Numbered from the stretch's first letter, positions 1 through 9,224 are shown. The stretch is DNA of 64,000 nucleotides from Clostridiales bacterium CCNA10 (GCA_003573975.1 AP018533.1:1984001-2048000), one strand, 5' to 3'. The notes: a model not told the origin generated them from the letters alone. Numbers and translations are program-made.

Positions 1-1105
1 CCACCACAGAGGCGATCTGGCCGGACACATTGGCGGCCACCGCGTGCATCAGCAGGTGGTTCTGGGAGTCGGCCTCCTGGCCCATCTTCTCAATGACACG
101 GGAGGACATGGGGAAGGCGGAGATGCCCGCCGCACCCACCATGGGGTTGATCTTGTTCTTGGGGGTGAAGATGTTCAGGATCTTGACGAAGATGACGCCC
201 ACCATGGAGTCCAGAATGAAGGCCACCAGGCCCAGGCCCATGATCATCAGGGTCTCCCACCGCACGAACTGATCCGCCTTCATGGAGGCTGCGATGGTGA
301 TGCCCAGCAGCAGGGTGATCAGGTTGGCCAGCTCATTCTGCGCGGTCTGGGACAGGCTGGAGAGCACGCCGCACTCCCGGATCAGGTTGCCGAACATCAG
401 GAAGCCCACCAGAGCCACGGAGGAGGGGGCCACCAGGCCGGCAATCACGGAAACGACAATGGGGAACATGATGCGCAGGCGCTTGGACACGCCCTGGGCC
501 CGGTAGGGCATCCGCATGGCGCGGTCCTTCTTGGTGGTCACCAGCTTGATGGCAAAGGGCTGGATGATGGGCACCAGAGCCATGTAGGAGTAAGCGGCCA
601 CAGCAATGGCGCCGATATAGTTGGAGCCCAGGGTCTGGGAGACCAGAATGGAGGTGGGGCCGTCCGCGGCGCCGATGATGCCGATGGAGGCGGCGTCCTT
701 CAGGTCAAAGCCCAAGGCGGCGGCGATCATAATGGTCAGGAAAATACCGCCCTGAGCGGCCGCACCGCACAGAAACAGCTTAGGGTTGGACAGCAGGGGG
801 CCAAAGTCGATCATGGCGCCGATGCCGATGAACAGCAGGATGGGCATGGCCTCGCTGGCCTCGATCCCCACCTCAAACAGCCACTGGATGATGCCGTGGG
901 TCTCGCCCACGCCCTCGCTGAACTGGTTCATCACGCCGGACAGGGGCAGGTTGACCAGGATGGCGCCAAAGCCCATGGGCATCAGCAGAGCGGGCTCAAA
1001 GCCTTTTTCAATGGCCAGCCAGATCAGGACCGCACCCACCACATACATGACAATCTGCTGGGGAGTGATGGCCAGCAGATTGACCCACAAGAAATTCAAA
1101 CTCAA
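1..1105 (-). CDS. Sodium ion-translocating decarboxylase beta subunit (OadB/GcdB/MmdB family), C-terminus cut by window edge
   Basis: This is the integral membrane beta subunit that decarboxylates carboxybiotin and couples this to sodium export in oxaloacetate, methylmalonyl-CoA or glutaconyl-CoA decarboxylases. The minus-strand frame is open from a TTG at 1103-1105, with AGGGAGG about 9 nt upstream, to the window edge (368 codons; the family is about 370-430 residues). Visible family signatures are the GAADGPTSI segment with its conserved Asp, the EASEAMPILLFIGIGAM stretch, NPMVGAAGISAFPMS, and the C-terminal AANVSGQI run. There are many hydrophobic helices. Only the last few residues should be missing. 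Alpha, gamma and biotin-carrier subunits are not visible, so the substrate cannot be named. A structured leader with a terminator precedes the gene. Confidence 0.93.
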   Translation of the reverse strand, partial: MSLNFLWVNLLAITPQQIVMYVVGAVLIWLAIEKGFEPALLMPMGFGAILVNLPLSGVMNQFSEGVGETHGIIQWLFEVGIEASEAMPILLFIGIGAMIDFGPLLSNPKLFLCGAAAQGGIFLTIMIAAALGFDLKDAASIGIIGAADGPTSILVSQTLGSNYIGAIAVAAYSYMALVPIIQPFAIKLVTTKKDRAMRMPYRAQGVSKRLRIMFPIVVSVIAGLVAPSSVALVGFLMFGNLIRECGVLSSLSQTAQNELANLITLLLGITIAASMKADQFVRWETLMIMGLGLVAFILDSMVGVIFVKILNIFTPKNKINPMVGAAGISAFPMSSRVIEKMGQEADSQNHLLMHAVAANVSGQIASVV

Positions 1106-1234
1106 CGTTTTTTCCTCCCTTTCTTCTCTCTGTTTGGACCTTCCGTACGCCGGACCCGGCCCGGCGCTCTTTTGTGGGGACGCCATCCTGACTTCATTCT
1201 GCCCGCACCGCCCGCCTGACAACCAGAAAACCAA

Positions 1235-1272
1235 TAAAAAAGACCTGCGTTCCTGGAATGGAACACAGGTCT
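1235..1272 (-). terminator. Intrinsic terminator in the decarboxylase leader
   Basis: AGACCTG-GTTCC pairs with GGAAC-CAGGTCT and is followed on the minus strand by six T residues. It lies about 130 nt upstream of the start codon and downstream of the folded leader, which is the arrangement of a transcription-attenuating riboswitch. Confidence 0.75.
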
Positions 1273-1368
1273 GGTCATTTCAGGCAAAACCAGAAAGAAG
1301 CAGCTTCTTTCAGGATTGTTGGCTCTGCCACACAGCTGGAACTGTGCCGACTACTCCCCTTAACGGCA
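1241..1368 (-). ncRNA. Candidate cis-regulatory RNA (metal-ion riboswitch-like leader) of the decarboxylase gene
   Basis: On the minus strand the leader begins near GTTGCCG and holds a GCCG/CGGC stem whose loop carries GGGGAGTAG. It continues with an ACAG/CTGT hairpin, a GGC/GCC hairpin, a CAAC segment able to close on GTTG, a perfect 9-bp GAAAGAAGC/GCTTCTTTC hairpin, a CTGGT/ACCAG hairpin and finally an intrinsic terminator. The GGGGAGTAG string resembles the conserved L1 loop of yybP-ykoY manganese riboswitches, but the matching 3' element is not clear. Gene context would also fit a sodium sensor such as the Na+-I (DUF1646) class. Class assignment is inference. Confidence 0.5.
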
Positions 1369-1371
1369 ACT

Positions 1372-1401
1372 ATCCTATCACAGCCTGCAACGCTTTGTCA
1401 A
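1372..1401 (-). promoter_or_regulatory. Sigma-A-type promoter of the decarboxylase gene
   Basis: Minus strand: TTGACA (1396-1401), 18-nt spacer, TAGGAT (1372-1377) with an upstream TG making an extended -10. Predicted transcription start is just before the folded leader. Confidence 0.65.
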
Positions 1402-1477
1402 GCGGTCCGCCTAAAATTTTATATTTTCTTTATAAGGGCCCATTTTCACCAAAAAGGAGGAGAAATCATGTGTAAAA

Positions 1478-2077
1478 TCACAAATCAACGTCCTTCGCTC
1501 CCGCCTCTGCCACGGCCTGCTCGATGGCCTGCTCCTCCGCCCGCATGGCCTCCAGCGTGTCGCCCAGCAGGCGGTCCAGCTCCCAGCCCAGCAGTTCCGC
1601 GCCCCGGGCAATCACATCCCGGGAGCAGCCTGCCGCAAACTTCTTGTCCTTGAACTTCTTTTTCAGGGACTTCAGCTCCATGTCCGCCACACTTTTAGAG
1701 GGACGCATCAGCGCAGCCGCGCCGATCAGCCCGGTAAGCTCGTCCACCGCAAAGAGCACCTGCTCCATGGGCAGTTCCGGCTTCAGATCCACACAGTGGT
1801 CCCAGCCGTGGCTGGCAGTGGCCCGGATCACAATCTTGTCCACCCCGGCCTGACGCATCAGCTCCTGGGACTTCCTGCAGTGCTCCTCCGGCCACATCTC
1901 AAAGTCCAGGTCGTGGAGCAGGCCCACCAGGGACCAAAGCTCCCGCTCCTCCCCATAGCCGAGGTGCTCCGCGAACCAGCCCATCACGTGCTCCACGGTA
2001 ATGGCGTGGCGGAGGTGAAAGGGCTCCTTGTTATATTTGCTCAGCAGGTCCCAGGCCTGCTCCCGAGTCATTGCCAT
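1478..2077 (-). CDS. HD-domain hydrolase (COG2316-like)
   Basis: Predicted metal-dependent phosphohydrolase of the HD superfamily, 199 residues. Visible metal-ligand motifs are the His in RHAITVEHVM (about residue 23), the HD doublet in LLHDLDFE (about residues 54-55), the His in ASHGWDH, and a late Asp in VDELTG. The protein matches in length and motif spacing the single-domain predicted HD hydrolases found next to housekeeping genes in Clostridia; the substrate is unknown. The start has AGGAGG about 7 nt upstream. The gene is followed by the promoter of the decarboxylase gene and preceded at 140 bp by the degV-like gene, with no obvious promoter in that gap, so co-transcription with degV is possible. 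Confidence 0.8.
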   Translation of the reverse strand: MAMTREQAWDLLSKYNKEPFHLRHAITVEHVMGWFAEHLGYGEERELWSLVGLLHDLDFEMWPEEHCRKSQELMRQAGVDKIVIRATASHGWDHCVDLKPELPMEQVLFAVDELTGLIGAAALMRPSKSVADMELKSLKKKFKDKKFAAGCSRDVIARGAELLGWELDRLLGDTLEAMRAEEQAIEQAVAEAGAKDVDL

Positions 2078-2230
2078 ACTGTATCCCTCCTAAATCTGAT
2101 CCGCCGGCTCTGATGTCATCCTCTCCCTGCCTCCCCTGTCCGTCCAGGTGTATCAGGCGGCCAGAAGCGGGATGGATCGAACAGCAGCGGGGATCGCGTT
2201 CCGTCCCCACCACTGATCGTGCCTCGTTTT

Positions 2231-3067
2231 TCAATAGGCCACAACGATCCCGCCGTCGTTGGCGTAAACTGTGGTGATGCCGCCGGCATCCAGGATCAGG
2301 ACCTGTCCCGCCTGGCACTTCTCCTGGATCTGCTGCTTCACCTGAAAGGCCCGCTCCACATTGTTACAGTGGCTGATGGCCACCGTACGTCCCTTGTGGT
2401 CCGGGTCGGCGGCGATTCGGTCCACCAGCTTGCCCAGGGTCTGCTTCACCGACAGCGCCTGTCCCAGCTTGCAGATCTCCCCCTCCGGGGTAGCGCCCAT
2501 GAACAGCTTGATCCGCAGCGCGCCGGTGACCACCGACTGCACCCGGGTCAGCCGCCCGTTTTTCCGAAGATTTTCCAGGGACTCCAGCACAAACAGCGTC
2601 TGGAGCTGATAGATATACTGCTCCACCTCCCGGACCACCCGCTTGAAGGGCATCCCGGTGGAGGCCAGTTCCCGGATTTTAAGGGCGATGAGCACCTCTC
2701 CCCCGGCGGCGGAGCATGAGTTAAACACATGGACGTTGCGTTCCGGGGACTCCTCCTCCAGCAGGGCCTTGGCCTGCTCGGCACAGTTGTGGGAGCCGCT
2801 GAGCAGCGCGGAGAGGGTCACCACATAGATGTCCTCCTCCCCACCCTGATAGGCGTCCAGATAGCTCTGGGGCGAGGGGCACGAGGTGGAGGGGGCATTC
2901 TCACTCTGCTGCATGGCCCACAGCAGGTCCGCCTGGTCAAAGGTCTCATCATCCACGAACACGCTCCCGTCCACCTGGATGGTCATGGGGACCCGCACGA
3001 AACAGGGCTCTTTTTTCATCTGGGGGGTCAGATCGCAGCAGCTGTCCACAACGATTTTGAAACTCAT
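2231..3067 (-). CDS. DegV family fatty-acid-binding protein
   Basis: DegV proteins bind a fatty acid between two alpha/beta domains; several (FakB) hand it to the FakA kinase for acyl-phosphate formation and phospholipid synthesis. The 278-residue product begins MSFKIVVDSCCDL, the standard DegV opening, and has the TLSALLSGSHNCAEQA ligand loop and a VFNSCSAAGGE segment in place of the common DSxxxSxG. The C-terminal domain is complete. The start chosen here (3067) has GGAG 9 nt upstream and matches family length; an ATG three codons earlier sits directly on that GGAG. No fakA is visible nearby. A promoter candidate lies between trmD and this gene. Confidence 0.9.
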   Translation of the reverse strand: MSFKIVVDSCCDLTPQMKKEPCFVRVPMTIQVDGSVFVDDETFDQADLLWAMQQSENAPSTSCPSPQSYLDAYQGGEEDIYVVTLSALLSGSHNCAEQAKALLEEESPERNVHVFNSCSAAGGEVLIALKIRELASTGMPFKRVVREVEQYIYQLQTLFVLESLENLRKNGRLTRVQSVVTGALRIKLFMGATPEGEICKLGQALSVKQTLGKLVDRIAADPDHKGRTVAISHCNNVERAFQVKQQIQEKCQAGQVLILDAGGITTVYANDGGIVVAY

Positions 3068-3110
3068 ATCATCCATCTCCAAATGTAATTTTAAAAACCA
3101 GATTACAACT

Positions 3111-3139
3111 ACAATACCACAACTCACACCAAATGTAAA
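3111..3139 (-). promoter_or_regulatory. Promoter candidate for the degV-like gene
   Basis: Minus strand TTTACA (3134-3139), 17-nt spacer, TATTGT (3111-3116), lying between the trmD stop and the DegV start. Confidence 0.45.
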
Positions 3140-3147
3140 GGCCCCCG

Positions 3148-3906
3148 TCAGGTCAGCTTCTCCCCGGTCTCCTCCTCCAGCTCCTTCAGCAGCCTCCGGT
3201 CCTGCTTGGAGGACAGGTCCAGCCTCCCATAGAGATCTGGCCGGCGGCGGTAGGTCCGCAGGATGCCCTGCTTCCGCCGCCACTTCTCCACGTTGGCGTG
3301 GTGCCCGGACAGCAGGATTGGGGGCACCGCCCGGTCATGCCAGACTTCCGGCCGGGAATACTGGGGGGCCTCCAGCATCCCGTTCCAGTGGCTCTCATTC
3401 TCATAGCAGGAGGGGTCGGACAGCACCCCGGGCACTAGGCGGCAGACTGCGTCGGCCACCGCCATCGCCGGGATCTCCCCCCCGGTCATCACAAAGTCCC
3501 CCAGGGAGATCTCTTCGTCCACGCATTCCTCAATAAAGCGCTCGTCGATGCCCTCGTAGTGGCCGCACACCAAAATCAGCCTGGAGTAGTCCTCCTTCAG
3601 CCGCCGGGCGTCCGCCTGGCAGAAGGTCCTTCCCGCGGGGGACATGTAAATGGTGTGGATCCGCTCCCCCGCCTCGTCGCAGATATGCTTCCAGCACTGG
3701 TACAGAGGGTCGGCCTGCATTACCGCGCCCCTCCCCCCGCCATAGGGGTAGTCGTCCACCTGCCTCTGCTTATTCAGGGTGTAATCCCGAATCTGGTGGC
3801 ACTCGATGCGGATGTAGCCCCGCTCCTGCCCCCGGCCCAAAATGGACTCACACAGCATATCCCCCACCACATCAGGAAAGAGGGTCATAATATCAATATG
3901 GTACAT
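3148..3906 (-). CDS. trmD: tRNA (guanine-37-N1)-methyltransferase TrmD
   Basis: Cytoplasmic SAM-dependent SPOUT enzyme that makes m1G37 next to the anticodon and prevents +1 frameshifting. The 252-residue product is full length. It has the MTLFPD opening, PYGGGRGAVMQ, LVCGHYEGIDER and SLGDFVMTGGE, which form the trefoil-knot SAM site, and SGHHANVEKWRR toward the C-terminus. It is usually encoded with rpsP, rimM and rplS; none of these is adjacent here, so this trmD appears detached from its usual operon. A promoter with near-consensus boxes lies about 65 bp upstream, inside a region rich in inverted repeats. Confidence 0.97.
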   Translation of the reverse strand: MYHIDIMTLFPDVVGDMLCESILGRGQERGYIRIECHQIRDYTLNKQRQVDDYPYGGGRGAVMQADPLYQCWKHICDEAGERIHTIYMSPAGRTFCQADARRLKEDYSRLILVCGHYEGIDERFIEECVDEEISLGDFVMTGGEIPAMAVADAVCRLVPGVLSDPSCYENESHWNGMLEAPQYSRPEVWHDRAVPPILLSGHHANVEKWRRKQGILRTYRRRPDLYGRLDLSSKQDRRLLKELEEETGEKLT

Positions 3907-3968
3907 AGTCGATGATGATTCCTCACTTTATACTTCGGACGCCGCTTTGCTCCGAACAGTTCTCTTTA

Positions 3969-3997
3969 TTATAATACGTACTGAACAAAGTCACAAG
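3969..3997 (-). promoter_or_regulatory. Promoter of trmD
   Basis: Minus strand TTGTGA (3992-3997), 17-nt spacer, perfect TATAAT (3969-3974). The -35 box abuts the left arm of a GAACAAAG/CTTTGTTC inverted repeat. Confidence 0.65.
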
Positions 3998-4079
3998 CTT
4001 TGAACGCCAAGTCTTACAAGGCAAATTGGCTTTGTTCAAGTGCAAGGGTTTCGGGCAATACAGCCCAAAACCCTTGCAC
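3984..4079. repeat. Nested inverted repeats upstream of trmD
   Basis: GAACAAAG (3984-3991) pairs with CTTTGTTC (4030-4037), enclosing a GCCAA/TTGGC stem. This is followed directly by a long hairpin in which GTGCAAGGGTT (4040-4050) pairs with AACCCTTGCAC (4069-4079), with an inner GGGC/GCCC stem. No coding potential was recognised. It could be a structured RNA, a small palindromic repeat element or a binding region. The 431-bp gap 3907-4337 otherwise holds the trmD promoter and the terminator of the coat genes. Confidence 0.55.
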
Positions 4080-4134
4080 CTTTCATTGGATCACAAGGCG
4101 TTCCAACGGAAATACTCATTGTAACAATGTCTGA

Positions 4135-4173
4135 ATTTCATAAAAACGGCCCCTCTGAGCCGTTTTATGAAAT
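4135..4173 (-). terminator. Terminator of the coat-protein genes
   Basis: Long inverted repeat: ATTTCATAAAAACGGC pairs with GCCGTTTTATGAAAT across an 8-nt loop. On the minus strand the GC core is followed by TTTTT. It lies about 165 bp past the stop of the second coat gene. A/T symmetry means it could act on both strands. Confidence 0.6.
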
Positions 4174-4337
4174 TGTGCGGCTGCCGCCGCGCGAATAAAC
4201 CGATTTACGGTTTGTTCAGCAGACATTATTATACGGGATTTTTCCCTGTTTTTCAACCGCTCCTGGCAAAAAATGTCCCAAAACAGCGGCAGGCCCGGAC
4301 GGCGCCCCATGAGGGATGCCGCCCGGGCCGCGGGCCT

Positions 4338-4601
4338 TTACTGCTGGCCGGTGGGCTGCTGATTGGAATATTTGGTGTACGCCTGTTGGATCTTATCACT
4401 CTGGGCCTGCTCTGGGCTGTACCAGCCCCGCTCCTGCGCTGTCTGAAACAGCTCCGTCTGGCTGTGGTGGCTCTGGTTGAACAGCCGCAGAAATTCATCC
4501 CGCAGGGGGATATTCACACATTCTGAGGCAAAGCTGTCATAGTTCGCAGTCATTTTCTTCTCACTGCACAGAAAATCTGTGATACGCTCCTGGTCAGTCA
4601 T
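4338..4601 (-). CDS. CotF-like spore coat protein
   Basis: 87 residues. It matches the clostridial Coat_F family: opening MTDQERITDFLCSEKKMT, a central helical stretch with conserved ASECVN and LRLFNQSHHSQTELF, then QERGWYSPEQAQSDKI. Members form a ferritin-like helical bundle and are deposited on the spore or its coat. The gene lies 12 bp downstream of another small helical coat-like gene on the same strand and probably forms a two-gene unit with it, expressed in the mother cell. It has a clear Shine-Dalgarno (GAGG). The role is inferred from family membership. Confidence 0.87.
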   Translation of the reverse strand: MTDQERITDFLCSEKKMTANYDSFASECVNIPLRDEFLRLFNQSHHSQTELFQTAQERGWYSPEQAQSDKIQQAYTKYSNQQPTGQQ

Positions 4602-4613
4602 GGGTGTCCCTCC

Positions 4614-4799
4614 TCACTTCAAATAACCCAGCAGGTCGGCATAGTTCTGGCGGTGCTGGTCCGCCAGCCCCTGGAATTGGTTTTTCAGCGCGCCATCCTG
4701 GCACTCCTGGACAGCGGCCATATACTTGCAGTGGAGCACCTTCTCAAAATCCAGCTGATCAGACAAGGCTTGGAGCTCCTTTGTGGTCAAAACGGACAT
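4614..4799 (-). CDS. Small spore coat-like helical protein
   Basis: 61 residues, mostly helical: MSVLTTKELQALSDQLDFEK, then a segment with KYMAAVQECQD and a C-terminal QHRQNYADLLGYLK. The pattern is that of the short ferritin-like companions of CotF proteins in Clostridia. A strong AGGAGG precedes the ATG. It directly precedes the CotF-like gene, and its 5' end overlaps the 3' end of the unknown gene upstream by about 40 bp in another frame. A CATACTA string about 45 bp upstream resembles mother-cell sigma -10 boxes (weak). Confidence 0.72.
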   Translation of the reverse strand: MSVLTTKELQALSDQLDFEKVLHCKYMAAVQECQDGALKNQFQGLADQHRQNYADLLGYLK

Positions 4800-5406
4800 A
4801 GTCTTTTCCTCCTTCTGGCCGTTGGGCCGGTCTTACCCCCCTAGTATGTCCCGTCCCGTTCCGGCTATGCGCCGGGACCACCGGGTTCCCCGCCCGGTCA
4901 AAGCGCCACACCAGCCAGCGCCGCCCCGCCCGTTCCTCCACCTGGGCCAGACAGAACAGCACCGGCAGCGGAAATTCCTTTTGATCGGAAAAGGGGGCTG
5001 CCAACAGGCGCGCCTCCCCCTCCTGCCCGCTGAAGAAGCCGGTCCGCCCCCGGAGAAGCGCCCGGAGCAGAGGATCCCTGCACAGCCGCGCCGGATCCGG
5101 CTCTGGCCTCCACGGCTCCCCTTCTTCTGATTGTTCTGTAAAGGGAAATACCAGCACAGTATTCCCGCCCGTTACCGGCCAGCAGCCCGCCTGTCCCAGC
5201 GTGGACCGGCTCAGAGTCCTGGACAGCGCCAGCCTTCCATTCTCCGGTGTCAAAGTCCCCAGGAGCAGGCTCCCGCCCCGCCCCCTGACCCACACCTTGT
5301 ACAGCCCCCGCCCATCGTCCGGGCAGACTGCCCGCAGATGGACCCGGAGCCCCTCCTCCTCCAGAGAGAGCGTTCCGCCCCCCTCCATGTTCCAACACTC
5401 CCCCAA
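4759..5406 (-). CDS. Hypothetical protein, about 215 residues
   Basis: No function recognised. The start is a TTG with GGGAGGG 7 nt upstream; an in-frame ATG lies 6 codons later. The N-terminal half looks like a beta-rich domain (GLRVHLRAVCP, KVWVRGRGGSLLLGTLTPENG, LALSRTLSRSTLGQAGC), and the C-terminal half is Arg/Glu-rich with a WRFDRAGNPV segment. There is no signal peptide or membrane segment. Strong frame-specific coding bias and an upstream ribosome site support it as real. Its 3' end overlaps the coat-like gene, suggesting coupling to the sporulation genes downstream. Confidence 0.62.
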   Translation of the reverse strand: MGECWNMEGGGTLSLEEEGLRVHLRAVCPDDGRGLYKVWVRGRGGSLLLGTLTPENGRLALSRTLSRSTLGQAGCWPVTGGNTVLVFPFTEQSEEGEPWRPEPDPARLCRDPLLRALLRGRTGFFSGQEGEARLLAAPFSDQKEFPLPVLFCLAQVEERAGRRWLVWRFDRAGNPVVPAHSRNGTGHTRGVRPAQRPEGGKDYVRFDHKGAPSLV

Positions 5407-5526
5407 AGGCTGTCCCTCCCTTCAGTGCCGCTGTTCTATCCTATGCCCCCGGACGGGAAAACCTGTCTGCCACCCACCCTTCTGTCCGCAGGTTCCCTCT
5501 TCCGACTAAAAACTTTAAATAACCTA

Positions 5527-5555
5527 TTGACAGCATAGGTATATTGTGCTATTAT
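5527..5555 (+). promoter_or_regulatory. Promoter of the metY-cysK-iscS-iscU operon with overlapping inverted repeat
   Basis: TTGACA (5527-5532), 17-nt spacer, TATTAT (5550-5555). An inverted repeat ACCTAT-N7-ATAGGT (5522-5540) overlaps the -35 box, and ACCTA-N5-TAGGT lies just after the -10 box (about 5563-5577). The placement fits a repressor, and an Rrf2-type regulator (CymR/IscR) would suit the genes, but no rrf2 gene is in the window. Confidence 0.7.
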
Positions 5556-5584
5556 CCAACCAACCTAATAAGTAGGTGATTCAC

Positions 5585-5659
5585 TTGAACTACGATTTTG
5601 AAGCCCTTGTCAGGGCAAACTTCCGGTTTGGACGAATGTGTGCTTTCCCAGCCCTGTAA
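5585..5659 (+). CDS. Possible 24-residue leader peptide upstream of metY
   Basis: Short frame starting at TTG 5585 with AGGTGAT 5 nt upstream and ending in TAA at 5657-5659, 36 nt before metY. Read-out: (M)NYDFEALVRAN-FRFGRMCAFPAL. It contains one Cys and one internal Met near the end, which could be relevant to a sulfur amino acid operon. It lies wholly in the transcribed leader. Whether it is translated or regulatory is unproven. Confidence 0.35.
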   Translation: MNYDFEALVRANFRFGRMCAFPAL

Positions 5660-5695
5660 ATCTTGACAACAAACTGTGGAAAGGACCTGATTTCT

Positions 5696-7033
5696 ATGCC
5701 GAACTATCACTTCGAGACCTTACAGCTCCATGTGGGGCAGGAGACCCCTGATCCCGCCACCGACGCCCGGGCGGTCCCCATTTACGCCACCACCTCCTAT
5801 GTATTCCGGAACTGTGAACACGCCGCCGCGCGCTTTGGCCTTTCGGATGCCGGAAACATCTACGGCCGCCTGACCAACTCCACCCAGGACGTGCTGGAGC
5901 GCCGGGTCGCCGCTCTGGAGGGCGGGACCGCCGCCCTGGCCCTGGCTTCCGGGGCCGCCGCCATCGCCTATACCCTGGAAGCCCTTGGACAGAACGGCGG
6001 ACATTTTGTGGTGCAGAAAACCATCTACGGCGGCAGCTATAATCTGCTGGCCCACACTCTGCCAGGCTTCGGGATCACCGCCAGTTTTGTCAATATCCAC
6101 GACCTGGCGGAGGTGGAGGCGGCCATCCAGGAAAACACCCGCGGGATTTATGTGGAGACCCTGGGCAACCCCAACAGCGACATTCCTGACCTGGACGCCC
6201 TTTCGGAGCTGGCCCACCGGCACGGTCTCCCGCTGGTGGTGGACAACACCTTCGGCACCCCCTATCTGATCCGCCCCATCGAACACGGCGCGGACCTTGT
6301 GGTCCACTCCGCCACGAAGTTCCTGGGCGGGCACGGCACCACCCTTGGGGGCATCCTTGTGGACTCCGGCCGCTTTGACTGGGCGGCCTCCGGAAAATAT
6401 CCTGCCATTGCCGCCCCCAACCCCAGCTATCACGGCGTCTCCTTTGTTCAGGCCGCCGGTCCTGCCGCATTCGTGACTTATGTCCGCGCGGTCCTGCTCC
6501 GGGACACTGGAGCCTCCATCTCTCCCTTCGCCGCCTTTCTCCTGCTTCAGGGCATCGAGACTCTCTCCCTCCGTCTGGAGCGCCACAGCGAGAACACCCA
6601 AAAGGTGGTGGAATTTCTCTCCCGCCATCCCCAGGTAGAGCGGGTGAACCACCCCTCTCTGCCCGATCATCCGGACCACGCCCTGTACCAGAGCTATTTC
6701 CCCAAGGGCGGCGGCTCCATCTTCACCTTTGAGATCCAGGGCGGCGCTGCCGAGGCGCACCGCTTCATTGACAGCCTTCAGATCTTCTCCCTTCTGGCCA
6801 ACGTGGCTGACGTCAAGAGCCTGGTGATCCACCCGGCCACCACCACCCACAGCCAGCTGACCCCAGAGGAGCTGGAGGACCAGGGGATCCGGCCCAACAC
6901 CATCCGCCTGTCTGTGGGCACAGAGCACATCGACGACATCCTCGCCGACCTGGAGCGGGGCTCCGCCGCAGTCCGGCAGCTCCACAGCGCACCGAACGCC
7001 CCCGCGCCGGACCTGGAGCAGGCACAGCTTTGA
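5696..7033 (+). CDS. metY: O-acetylhomoserine aminocarboxypropyltransferase (sulfhydrylase) MetY
   Basis: PLP enzyme of the Cys/Met metabolism family that makes homocysteine from O-acetylhomoserine and sulfide. 445 residues, full length. The N-terminal [20 protein letters not shown] segment is diagnostic. Further motifs are [30 protein letters not shown], the PLP lysine in [14 protein letters not shown] (about residue 208), and [11 protein letters not shown] near the C-terminus. The start chosen has AAAGGA about 10 nt upstream and fits family length; an in-frame ATG 11 codons earlier lacks a good site. It is first in a four-gene sulfur/Fe-S operon, 13 bp from cysK. It could use O-acetylserine too, but motifs fit the homoserine enzyme. 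Confidence 0.94.
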   Translation: MPNYHFETLQLHVGQETPDPATDARAVPIYATTSYVFRNCEHAAARFGLSDAGNIYGRLTNSTQDVLERRVAALEGGTAALALASGAAAIAYTLEALGQNGGHFVVQKTIYGGSYNLLAHTLPGFGITASFVNIHDLAEVEAAIQENTRGIYVETLGNPNSDIPDLDALSELAHRHGLPLVVDNTFGTPYLIRPIEHGADLVVHSATKFLGGHGTTLGGILVDSGRFDWAASGKYPAIAAPNPSYHGVSFVQAAGPAAFVTYVRAVLLRDTGASISPFAAFLLLQGIETLSLRLERHSENTQKVVEFLSRHPQVERVNHPSLPDHPDHALYQSYFPKGGGSIFTFEIQGGAAEAHRFIDSLQIFSLLANVADVKSLVIHPATTTHSQLTPEELEDQGIRPNTIRLSVGTEHIDDILADLERGSAAVRQLHSAPNAPAPDLEQAQL

Positions 7034-7046
7034 GGAGGAATTTGAT

Positions 7047-7979
7047 ATGTCTGGAATTTATACATCCGCAGACCAGCTCATCGGCCGGACCCCGCTGCTG
7101 GAGCTGAGCCATCTGGAGCATCAGTTCGGCCTGAAGGCACGCATCCTGGCCAAGCTGGAATATTTTAATCCCGCCGGTTCGGTGAAGGACCGCATTGCCA
7201 AGGAGATGCTCGACGACGCGGAGGCCGCCGGGACCCTGAAGCCCGGCTCTGTCATCATCGAGCCCACCTCCGGCAACACCGGCATCGGCCTGGCCTCTGT
7301 GGCGGCAGCCCGGGGATACCGGATCATCCTCGTCATGCCCGATACCATGAGCGTGGAGCGCCGCCAGCTGATGAAGGCCTATGGCGCGGAGTTGGTCCTG
7401 ACGGAGGGCTCCAAGGGCATGAAGGGCGCCATTGAGAAGGCCGCGGAGCTGGCCGCCTCTCTGCCCAACAGCTTTGTGCCCAGTCAGTTCGACAACCCCT
7501 CCAACCCCAAAGCCCACCGGGCGCATACCGGCCCCGAGATCTGGGAGGATACCGACGGAGCCGTGGACTTCTTCGTGGCCGGCGTCGGCACCGGCGGCAC
7601 GATCACCGGCGTCGGGTCGTATCTGAAGTCCAAAAACCCCGCTGTCCGGGTGGTGGCAGTCGAGCCCGCCGCCTCTCCCGTGCTCTCCGCCGGAACCGCC
7701 GGTCCCCACAAGATCCAGGGCATCGGCGCGGGCTTCGTCCCCCCTGTGCTGGACACCGGGATCTATGACGAAATCATCCCCGTCTCCAATGAGGACGCCT
7801 TCTCCGTGGGCCGGCTGATCGGCACACAGGAGGGGGTCCTGGTGGGGATCTCCTCCGGCGCCGCCGTGGCCGCCGCCCTGGAGCTGGCCAAGCGGCCGGA
7901 GAACGAGGGCAGGACCATCGTTGTCCTGCTTCCGGACACCGGATCCCGCTATCTGTCCACACCACTTTTTGAACCATAA
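7047..7979 (+). CDS. cysK: Cysteine synthase A (O-acetylserine sulfhydrylase)
   Basis: PLP enzyme making L-cysteine from O-acetylserine and sulfide, 310 residues, full length. The catalytic lysine is in [12 protein letters not shown] (K47). The PTSGNTGIG loop binds substrate, [10 protein letters not shown] holds the PLP phosphate, and GISSGAA lies near the pyridine nitrogen site. The GGAGG ribosome site sits in the 13-bp gap after metY, so the two are co-transcribed. It provides the cysteine used by the desulfurase encoded next. No cysE is visible in the window. Confidence 0.96.
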   Translation: MSGIYTSADQLIGRTPLLELSHLEHQFGLKARILAKLEYFNPAGSVKDRIAKEMLDDAEAAGTLKPGSVIIEPTSGNTGIGLASVAAARGYRIILVMPDTMSVERRQLMKAYGAELVLTEGSKGMKGAIEKAAELAASLPNSFVPSQFDNPSNPKAHRAHTGPEIWEDTDGAVDFFVAGVGTGGTITGVGSYLKSKNPAVRVVAVEPAASPVLSAGTAGPHKIQGIGAGFVPPVLDTGIYDEIIPVSNEDAFSVGRLIGTQEGVLVGISSGAAVAAALELAKRPENEGRTIVVLLPDTGSRYLSTPLFEP

Positions 7980-8033
7980 GACAAGTGTGCCGGATTCCGC
8001 AGAGGCAGACGCCGGCATACCAGGAGGTTATCT

Positions 8034-9224
<1,191 letters not shown>

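Noticed and set aside
44-1219. Long plus-strand frame (His/Gly/Gln-rich)
   Set aside because: Antisense shadow of the decarboxylase beta subunit; its composition is the usual artefact of GC-rich membrane-protein genes read backwards.
1258-1653. Plus-strand frame with AAAGGAGGAGAAATC before an ATG at 1468
   Set aside because: The ribosome site is attractive, but the frame runs antisense through the HD hydrolase gene, is low-complexity Pro/Arg, and has no family features.
3971-3976. Plus-strand TATAAT with TTGCTC 17 nt upstream in the trmD gap
   Set aside because: Arises from the same AT-rich string as the better-supported minus-strand promoter, and there is no plus-strand gene downstream.
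4116-4310. 64-codon minus-strand frame in the trmD-coat gap
   Set aside because: No ribosome site, crosses two inverted repeats including a terminator, no recognisable family.
5720-6985. Long minus-strand frame opposite metY
   Set aside because: Antisense shadow; metY has full family motifs in the other strand.
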